Source: Woeseiaceae bacterium (GTDB lineage: Bacteria; Pseudomonadota; Gammaproteobacteria; Steroidobacterales; Woeseiaceae). Taken from it: a stretch of DNA of 8,814 nt. Location: the NCBI GenBank assembly GCA_013138675.1, contig WTCH01000381.1:1-8814 (forward strand), read 5' to 3'. A model generated the notes under the pieces. It had not been told where the DNA came from, searched no databases, and saw nothing but the letters and a program-made list of their open reading frames with translations. Positions within the stretch are counted from its first letter, which is position 1; each line of letters starts with the position of its first letter. A program made the translations under genes and the position numbers. Below are positions 1 to 6,042 of this stretch, one piece after another.

Positions 1-1
1 G

Positions 2-829
2 GTATTCTTTCCGAATGGCGGCTATATCAACGATCCGCAGCTTTCGGTTCACAACGTTCAGCGTGCCGCGGAAGCTAGCGATGCGACGTTCCGTTTCAAG
101 GCAGAGGTTACCGAAATTCGACAGACAGATGGCCATGTCGAGGGCATTACGTTGCTCGGTGGTGAACAGATTGATGCTCCGATCATAGTAAATGCAGCCG
201 GCCCACATTCATTTGTGATCAATCGTATGGCCGGCATCGAAGAGTCGATGAATATCAAGACGCGCGCCTTGCGTCATGAGGTACATTTTGTGCCCCCGCC
301 CGTCAGCTATGACACTGAAAAACATGGGTATGTGACGTCGGATGACGATATTGCAGGCTATTGCAGGCCGGAAACAGGCAATCTTATATTGGTCGGTAGC
401 CAGGATCCGGAATGTGACCCCAAGGAATGGGTCGATGATCCGGATAACTACAATCGTGATGTGAGCAATGAGCAATGGCAAGCACAGGTGTTTCGACTCG
501 CGCAGCGAATTCCAGACCTGCCCATTCCCGGTCAGGCCAAGGGAATCGTTGATCTTTATGATGTGACTGACGATTGGATTCCAATCTATGACAAATCGGA
601 TCTCGGTGGTTTCTACATGGCGGTTGGTACAAGTGGTAATCAGTATAAGAACGGCTCAATAGCAGGCCTGTTGATGGCCGAATTGATCGATGCCTGTGAA
701 CACGGACACGATCATGATGCCGACCCGATAAAAGTTGAATGCCCGAAGACCGGGCTTTTATTGGACGCTGGTTTCTATTCTCGTAATCGGGAGAGTAACG
801 AAAACAGCAGTTTCTCCGTATTGGGTTGA
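2..829 (+). CDS. DAO-family FAD-dependent oxidoreductase, C-terminal part (5' end outside window)
   Basis: The reading frame is open from the left edge and ends in TGA, giving 275 residues without the N terminus, so the dinucleotide-binding GxGxxG motif cannot be seen. What remains fits the C-terminal two thirds of the glycine/D-amino acid oxidase (DAO) family. A GYINDPQ segment near the start is followed by the strand-turn IIVNAAGPHS typical of the FAD domain. A substrate-domain sheet follows, then the closing flavin segment GFYMAVGTSGNQYKN before a helix. A polar tail ends in SSFSVLG. Known members oxidise C-N bonds of secondary or tertiary amines or amino acids, usually in the cytoplasm; no substrate can be read here. 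It lies 85 bases upstream of soxB on the same strand, so it is probably functionally linked and possibly cotranscribed. Family is fairly certain, substrate unknown. Confidence 0.85.
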   Translation, partial: VFFPNGGYINDPQLSVHNVQRAAEASDATFRFKAEVTEIRQTDGHVEGITLLGGEQIDAPIIVNAAGPHSFVINRMAGIEESMNIKTRALRHEVHFVPPPVSYDTEKHGYVTSDDDIAGYCRPETGNLILVGSQDPECDPKEWVDDPDNYNRDVSNEQWQAQVFRLAQRIPDLPIPGQAKGIVDLYDVTDDWIPIYDKSDLGGFYMAVGTSGNQYKNGSIAGLLMAELIDACEHGHDHDADPIKVECPKTGLLLDAGFYSRNRESNENSSFSVLG

Positions 830-875
830 TTTCAAAACGAGATGGGCCGTGAAAAAAGGCGACAAACCGGCAGCG

Positions 876-897
876 GTACAATTGTACTTCTTATAAA
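876..897 (+). promoter_or_regulatory. 12-base palindrome plus AT-rich -10-like box upstream of soxB
   Basis: In the 85-base gap between the DAO gene and soxB, GTACAATTGTAC (876-887) is a perfect palindrome. It is followed at 892-897 by TATAAA, which resembles a sigma-70 -10 box. No convincing -35 hexamer lies 16-18 bases upstream of that box. The arrangement could be an operator for a dimeric regulator next to a promoter for the sox block, or it could be chance. No second copy of the palindrome was noticed elsewhere in the window. The rest of the gap shows no gene. Confidence 0.3.
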
Positions 898-914
898 ACC
901 TGAATTTTTCTTAC

Positions 915-2180
915 ATGTCATTGAAATTACGAAATAATCAAGTAAAGTCTAGCGAAACTCGTGCAATATGCGGGCTAGAGCGACTGTGGGGCACGTCGCC
1001 ACTGAAGTCTCACTACGACGTCGTCTTGATTGGTGGTGGAATTCACGGCCTGGCAACCGCTTATTACCTGGCGAAGGAGCATGGTATCAAGGACGTCGCT
1101 GTTCTTGAGCGCCGCTATATCGGATACGGAGGGTCCGGACGAAACACAGCTATCGTTCGCGCCAATCAGCGCACGCAGGAAAACGTAAAATTGTATGACG
1201 AAGGGCTAAAGCTCTGGCCAAAGCTGATCGACGAACTCGATTTCAACTTGATGTTCTTCAATTGCGGGAATCTGAATCTGGCGCATAGCGAGGCGGCGGT
1301 GAGTGCATTCCGGCTCGCCGTATCTACCGCTAATTTCTGTAATGTGCAGTCTGAACTCCTTGATCCGCAGCAATGCAAGGAATTGGTGCCGGCGTTGGAT
1401 ATTTCGGATCGGCCGTATCACCCGATTCACGGCGGCATGTACCATGGGCCGGGCGGAATTGTGCGCCATGATGCGGTGGTTTGGGGGCTTGCCAAGGGCG
1501 CGTTCAAGCATGGCGCTCACATTCATCAGGGCGTGGAGGTCCTCGGAATCGATACCGACGGGCAAAAGATCACCGGCGTACAAACTAACCGGGGTTCGAT
1601 TTCCTGCAACAGATTGGCAGTCATGGCCGGCGGCTACAGCGCCAGTGTCTGCGAGATGGTCGGCATGGAACTGCCGGTGCACCCTTTGACTATTCAGGCC
1701 ATGGTAACTCAGCCATTAAAGCCATTTCTGCATCACGTAGTGAGTTCCGGTGCTTATCACTGTTATGCGAACCAGACACTAAAAGGTGAGGTCGCGACCG
1801 GCGCCCACATGGATCCCCAGGTCAACTACAGTACTACGCCAACAGCGTGGTACATGAAGCACCAGGCTGAGGCGCTATGCGAGTTCCTCCCGTGCCTGAA
1901 AGGCGTCAAATTCATGCGTATCTGGGCGGGACTTGCTGATATGACACCGGATATGGCCCCTATCATGGATGGCAACGTGATGTATGACGGCCTGTTCATC
2001 GATGTCGGCTGGGGTTACTTCGGTTTCAAATCGGGGCCGATTACCGGCAAGTACATGGCCGAGTTCATTGCTGACGATGAAGCTCCGGATATTCTCAAGC
2101 CGTTCGCACTCAATCGTTTTCTCGAAAATCGTTACATGGGTGAAACGGCGGGTGCGACAAATTACGGACATTGGAACTAG
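915..2180 (+). CDS. soxB: Sarcosine oxidase beta subunit homologue (SoxB), FAD/covalent-FMN amine oxidase subunit
   Basis: This 421-residue protein matches the beta subunit of heterotetrameric sarcosine oxidase, which oxidises the N-methyl carbon of sarcosine in the cytoplasm. A basic N-terminal tail of about 33 residues precedes the FAD site (VLIGGGIHGLATAYYL, about 37-52). GRNTAIVRAN (75-84) matches the conserved RNTTIIRSN block. His185, in GGIVRHDAVVWG, aligns with the histidine that binds FMN covalently at the alpha-beta interface. Near the C terminus, GWGYFGFKSGP (365-375) keeps the lysine (Lys372), but YFG replaces the TGG that I recall from the corynebacterial enzyme, next to the active site. 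No Shine-Dalgarno sequence precedes the ATG. The start is nevertheless favoured, because an in-frame stop lies at 894-896 and the tail length suits the family. soxD starts 6 bases after the stop. Subunit identity is secure; sarcosine as substrate is not. Confidence 0.93.
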   Translation: MSLKLRNNQVKSSETRAICGLERLWGTSPLKSHYDVVLIGGGIHGLATAYYLAKEHGIKDVAVLERRYIGYGGSGRNTAIVRANQRTQENVKLYDEGLKLWPKLIDELDFNLMFFNCGNLNLAHSEAAVSAFRLAVSTANFCNVQSELLDPQQCKELVPALDISDRPYHPIHGGMYHGPGGIVRHDAVVWGLAKGAFKHGAHIHQGVEVLGIDTDGQKITGVQTNRGSISCNRLAVMAGGYSASVCEMVGMELPVHPLTIQAMVTQPLKPFLHHVVSSGAYHCYANQTLKGEVATGAHMDPQVNYSTTPTAWYMKHQAEALCEFLPCLKGVKFMRIWAGLADMTPDMAPIMDGNVMYDGLFIDVGWGYFGFKSGPITGKYMAEFIADDEAPDILKPFALNRFLENRYMGETAGATNYGHWN

Positions 2181-2186
2181 GAATCC

Positions 2187-2456
2187 GTGAGCTTCACAAT
2201 CACCTGTCCTATTTGTGGCGAACGCGACGTCTACGAGTTTCATTTCGGTGGGCGTGATCGCGGACCACCCCCGTCGCACGATAATCTGACAATTGAGGAG
2301 TATCTCCGCTACGCACAATTCAGAACCACCAGGACCGAAGCGCAGCTTGAGTGGTGGTTTCACTCTAACGGATGTGGCTCGTGGTTTACAACATGGCGCA
2401 ACCCGGCCAACAACCGCGAGGAAAAACCTCAGGAAATGAGCAATGACCAGCAGTAG
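2187..2456 (+). CDS. soxD: Sarcosine oxidase delta subunit homologue (SoxD), small zinc-binding subunit
   Basis: An 89-residue protein starting at GTG, with AGGA (2179-2182) four bases upstream. SoxD is a structural subunit that binds one zinc ion through three cysteines and one histidine. All four ligands are present at the expected places: Cys7 and Cys10 in CPICG, and His59 and Cys63 in WFHSNGCGSWF. The family signatures EFHFGGR and a WRNPA-like C-terminal stretch are also present. Length is usual for the family. It lies between soxB (6-base gap) and soxA (14-base gap), the standard order, so the four subunits are almost certainly made from one transcript. Confidence 0.95.
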   Translation: MSFTITCPICGERDVYEFHFGGRDRGPPPSHDNLTIEEYLRYAQFRTTRTEAQLEWWFHSNGCGSWFTTWRNPANNREEKPQEMSNDQQ

Positions 2457-2470
2457 AGGGGTGGTGAGAT

Positions 2471-5404
2471 ATGCGGGCTAGGCTGCCGGAGTTCCCTACG
2501 CAGCATATCGACCGGGGGCAGGAGATTTCGTTCAGCTACCTCGGTAAACGTATGTCCGGACTTGGTGGAGACAGCGTCGCTGTCGCCATGTACGACAATG
2601 GCGTGCGCATCTTCAGTCGCAGCCTCAAGTACCATCGACCGCGCGGTCTGTACAGCCTTGATGGTGAATCAGCAAACACTTTGATGAACATCGACGGTAT
2701 CCCAAACGAAAACGCCGAGAAAAGGCGCCTGCGCGATGGCATGGAGGTCAGTGCACAAAACGTACGCGGACGTCCGGATACTGATTTTTACAGTTTTATC
2801 AACTGGTTTGATCGCTTCATGCCGGCCGGTTTTTATTATCGCATGTTTCACAGACCGTACAAACTCTGGCCATTCTTCCTGAATAGAATCCGGAAAATGG
2901 CCGGAGTGGGGACCTTGGACATCCATCGGGAGTTCGATGATAGCCGGCGCTTCGAAATATTTCTTAATGCCGATGTAGCCGTAATTGGCGGGGGTACGGC
3001 AGGAATGAATGCTGCACTTGCGGCCGCTGGGCAAGGACTGCGTGTTTGCTTATTTGAGCACCGCGCGTGGCTGGGTGGGCACATGGACTGGCGTGTAGTG
3101 GAATTTGAAGATGAGCCTCTGTTCGAGCGGGCACGCGGACTGGCGAAACAGGTCGAGGCAAATACGCAAATTCGGCTTTTCACTCAGGCGCCGGTTACTG
3201 GTATCTGGGGAAACAAACTGATCACCGCTTATCAAACGGGTAAGGACGGTGAATATTTCGATGAGCGATATATCGAATGCCGCGCAAAAAGCGTTGTGGT
3301 GGCTTCAGGCTGCATCGAGCGGCCATTGGTCTGCAACAACAACGAGCGACCCGGAGTCATGCAGGTCAATACGGCGTGGCGGCTTGCGCGGACCTACGCG
3401 ATTACTCCTGGCAAACGTATCGTATTCAGCATAGGCGACGACCTGGGGCTTGAAGCAGCGCTCGATCTCGCGGAACTCGGCCTCAAGGTGCTCGCAGTGG
3501 CTGATGCTCGGAGCGACAAGCAGAATGCAGACTTGCTGACCAGGCTGCAGAGCGCAGGTATCGAATATCTACCGGGGTGGGCGGCAAGCAACGTAAAGGG
3601 TGGCAAGCACGTTCGAGGTGTCGAACTATCCGAACTGAATGGCAGCCAAACTTGCTCATTCAAGTGTGATCTTCTGGTCGCCAGCGCCGGGCAACAGGCT
3701 GTCATCGGCCCGCTTTCGACAGCAGGGGCCAAATTCCGATATTGCACTGAGACAGGGCTATTTCAGCCAACCGAGATGCCGCCAAAAATGTTTTCGGCAG
3801 GTCGCATGACAGGACTCACCCACCCGGGAAGCATCGACACTTCCGGCACCATTGCAGGGCTTGAAGCGGCGGCGGCTTGCGATCGGGATGTGTCGACGAA
3901 CCTTGACGCGGCCCGGAGAGCGGCGGCAAAGCTGCCGGGCGAAACCAAAGGTTGCGACCTGGTGTACGGCCCGGGAATTGGCGCAGGACGTAAAGCCTTT
4001 ATTTGTTTTGATGGAGACGGCACGTTCAAGAATGCAGTACAGTCTGCGAGCCAGGGTTTTGACGCGCCCGAACTTGCGAAACGATTCGGCGGTTTTGGCC
4101 TGGGTCCCGGTCAGTATCAGGTTCCCGGCCAAAATCTCGCGATGGCTATGTCGAATATCAACGGCACGCCGATCGAAAATTCCCAGTTCACGACAGTGCG
4201 GCCCCCGTTGGTGCCGCTGACACTTGCTACATGCGTTGGCCCACGCCACAACATCTACAAGCAAACACCGTTGCACCGGGATCAGAAAGCGCGTGGCGGG
4301 ATCTTCCGCAATGCGGGTGTCTGGCGACGCGCTCGTTATTTCAGTCCGGATCTGGACTGCCGGCCCGAGATCCGCAATGTACGTGAAAACGTTGGATTGC
4401 TGGACGGTTCATCGCTGGGCAATTTCCGCATCTATGGGCCGGATGCACTCAGGGCGTTGCAGCGGGTTTACGTCTCGAATATGGAGAAGAGTCGTGAGGG
4501 TCGCTGCAAATACTCGGCCATGTGCAATGAAACCGGGAACATTGTCGACGATGGCGTAGTGACCAAAGTGGCGGACGACAATTACTACTTCACAACGACC
4601 TCGAATCGGGCCGGCATCACGATAGAGTGGTTCCGATACCACACACGCTTTGATGACTGGGACTTCAAGCTGGTAAACCTGACTGATTCGATGGGCTCAA
4701 TAAACGTCGCAGGCCCGAATGCACGCAATCTGTTACAAAAAGTCACCAAAGAGGATCTCTCAAACGAGGCCTTTCCTTACATGGCTTACAAGGAATTAAT
4801 CGTTGGTGATGGCGTAAGCGCACGGTGCCTGAGACTTGGTTTTGTTGGCGAGTTGTCTTTCGAACTGCATGTAGCGGCAAGCCACTCCCAGTACGTATGG
4901 GACCTTCTTTGGGAGGCCGGCCAGGAATTCAAGGTGCACCCGTTTGGCATGGAGGCACAAAACTGCCTGAGAGCAGAGAAGGGACACGTCATCGTTGGTA
5001 CCGAATCCGAACAGCGAGTAACCCTGCTTGATATTGGCCTGGGGTTCCTTTGGGATAGCAACGACACGTCGTCAAATAAAGTGGGTGCTCCAGCCTTGCG
5101 CGCCTGTGAAAACCAGCAAGGTCGAATGAAGCTGGTCGGATTCAGAGTGTCTGAATCGGGTGTGACGCCACTGGATGGTGATATCGTCGTGGATGGCAAC
5201 GACATCGTTGGTTATGTCTGCACCACCCGTATTAGCGAATCGCTGGACTGTAGTTACGGCATGGCTCTCGTGAAAGACGGGTATGCCACCAGGGGTGAGA
5301 AGATCAGAATGTGCCAGGCGCTGGGTAAGCGTCACGATGAGTACACGGCCACTGTCGTCCCGCCACAATTCTATGACCCTGATGGCCAACGCCTGAGGAC
5401 GTGA
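2471..5404 (+). CDS. soxA: Sarcosine oxidase alpha subunit homologue (SoxA), NAD-binding and folate-dependent aminomethyltransferase domains
   Basis: A 977-residue protein of normal length for the alpha subunit. Residues about 17-100 form the ferredoxin-like N-terminal domain with the SLKYHRPRG motif; this stretch has no cysteine, so as in other SoxA proteins it carries no 2Fe-2S cluster. A dinucleotide fold begins at ADVAVIGGGTAGMN (167-180) and binds NAD in known enzymes; VVVASGCIERPLV and NNERPGVM are conserved downstream. From about 590 to 860 there is a GcvT-like (aminomethyltransferase) domain with LLDGSSLG, GNIVDDGV (Asp693-Asp694, where T-protein has its folate-contacting Asp) and LRAEKGHVIVG, then a GcvT C-terminal barrel from about 886. 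It would collect the imine made at SoxB and transfer its carbon to tetrahydrofolate. A purine-rich AGGGGTGG (2457-2464) precedes the ATG. The usual IIVGQxTDGT is VIVGTESEQR here, a modest divergence. Confidence 0.94.
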   Translation: MRARLPEFPTQHIDRGQEISFSYLGKRMSGLGGDSVAVAMYDNGVRIFSRSLKYHRPRGLYSLDGESANTLMNIDGIPNENAEKRRLRDGMEVSAQNVRGRPDTDFYSFINWFDRFMPAGFYYRMFHRPYKLWPFFLNRIRKMAGVGTLDIHREFDDSRRFEIFLNADVAVIGGGTAGMNAALAAAGQGLRVCLFEHRAWLGGHMDWRVVEFEDEPLFERARGLAKQVEANTQIRLFTQAPVTGIWGNKLITAYQTGKDGEYFDERYIECRAKSVVVASGCIERPLVCNNNERPGVMQVNTAWRLARTYAITPGKRIVFSIGDDLGLEAALDLAELGLKVLAVADARSDKQNADLLTRLQSAGIEYLPGWAASNVKGGKHVRGVELSELNGSQTCSFKCDLLVASAGQQAVIGPLSTAGAKFRYCTETGLFQPTEMPPKMFSAGRMTGLTHPGSIDTSGTIAGLEAAAACDRDVSTNLDAARRAAAKLPGETKGCDLVYGPGIGAGRKAFICFDGDGTFKNAVQSASQGFDAPELAKRFGGFGLGPGQYQVPGQNLAMAMSNINGTPIENSQFTTVRPPLVPLTLATCVGPRHNIYKQTPLHRDQKARGGIFRNAGVWRRARYFSPDLDCRPEIRNVRENVGLLDGSSLGNFRIYGPDALRALQRVYVSNMEKSREGRCKYSAMCNETGNIVDDGVVTKVADDNYYFTTTSNRAGITIEWFRYHTRFDDWDFKLVNLTDSMGSINVAGPNARNLLQKVTKEDLSNEAFPYMAYKELIVGDGVSARCLRLGFVGELSFELHVAASHSQYVWDLLWEAGQEFKVHPFGMEAQNCLRAEKGHVIVGTESEQRVTLLDIGLGFLWDSNDTSSNKVGAPALRACENQQGRMKLVGFRVSESGVTPLDGDIVVDGNDIVGYVCTTRISESLDCSYGMALVKDGYATRGEKIRMCQALGKRHDEYTATVVPPQFYDPDGQRLRT

Positions 5405-5407
5405 GGA
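5403..5407 (+). promoter_or_regulatory. soxG: Shine-Dalgarno site favouring the 5413 start of soxG
   Basis: GAGGA lies five bases upstream of the ATG at 5413 and spans the soxA stop (TGA, 5402-5404). An in-frame GTG at 5401 would add four residues but has no comparable site in front. The ATG start is therefore preferred, and its overlap with the soxA stop suggests coupled translation. Confidence 0.5.
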
Positions 5408-5412
5408 CTGGA

Positions 5413-6042
5413 ATGAGTGCAGTGTTTCGACGAAGCCCCATCATCTTCGACCGCAAAGCAGTTGAAAAAAAGGGCTCCCTTGGCTGGGAAGTTGTACTGG
5501 AATTCGAAGGAGAGGGTGGCGGGCCATGGCTGGTTGATCTGAGCCACTTGCAGCGGTGGGACTACCAGCACATGGAACTGGATTCGACGGCGCCGTTTGG
5601 TCTGAGCGTGCCTGCCGAGCCTGGGCAGGTGTTTATTCAGAATGACAAATGTATTGCCCGCATGAATCGCACTCAGGCGATGATCACCTGCCTCAGAACA
5701 GGCGACTCAATCGAGACACGGAGGGCGGTGGAGTTCACGGACATGACTGATGCGTATTGCATGCTGGCCGTCGTGGGACCGGAAACACCCTGCGTGATGG
5801 AGCATGTGAGTAATCTGGACTTGTTCAAACCGGGCAGAAAAATGCCGTTCCTGACGCAAGGGCCTATAATGCACATTCCTGCTCAAGTCGTGACTCTGGA
5901 TGCTGGCTGCGTACTCATGTCGTTCAGTCGTGGTTACGGGCAGAGCTTCGCGGACGCGATATTGCACGCAGCTTCTGGTTGCGGCCTCAGGCCGGGCGGT
6001 AAAAGCGTTTTCAACAAAAGGTTCTTTCAGAAACATGAATAG
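5413..6042 (+). CDS. soxG: Sarcosine oxidase gamma subunit homologue (SoxG)
   Basis: A 209-residue protein directly after soxA, in the position and size range of the gamma subunit. SoxG has a partial aminomethyltransferase (GcvT-like) fold and packs against SoxA and SoxB to close the cavity through which the imine intermediate moves to folate. It has no cofactor of its own. The sequence is diverged, as is normal for this fast-evolving subunit. Visible family traits are the N-terminal SPIIFDRKA stretch, GWEVVLEFEG, a central AVVGPETP turn like the VxGPxA turn of GcvT proteins, and the C-terminal SRGYGQSFADAILHA helix. Identification rests mainly on gene order and length. Its last eight bases overlap the start of the next gene, which suggests translational coupling. 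Confidence 0.82.
   Translation: MSAVFRRSPIIFDRKAVEKKGSLGWEVVLEFEGEGGGPWLVDLSHLQRWDYQHMELDSTAPFGLSVPAEPGQVFIQNDKCIARMNRTQAMITCLRTGDSIETRRAVEFTDMTDAYCMLAVVGPETPCVMEHVSNLDLFKPGRKMPFLTQGPIMHIPAQVVTLDAGCVLMSFSRGYGQSFADAILHAASGCGLRPGGKSVFNKRFFQKHE

Noticed and set aside
384..881. 165-codon minus-strand frame extending into the gap before soxB
   Set aside because: Rich in Arg, His and Ser, with no domain and mostly antisense to the DAO gene; no plausible start site.
2471..2770. 2Fe-2S ferredoxin cluster in the SoxA N terminus
   Set aside because: The fold resembles a ferredoxin but the first 100 residues contain no cysteine, as is normal for SoxA.
5401..5403. GTG as alternative soxG start
   Set aside because: No ribosome binding site in front, whereas ATG 5413 has GAGGA at proper spacing.
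5900..6034. Upstream extension of the TMADH-like gene to ATG 5900
   Set aside because: The added residues overlap soxG in another frame and resemble nothing in the family; the match to TMADH begins exactly at the ATG at 6035.
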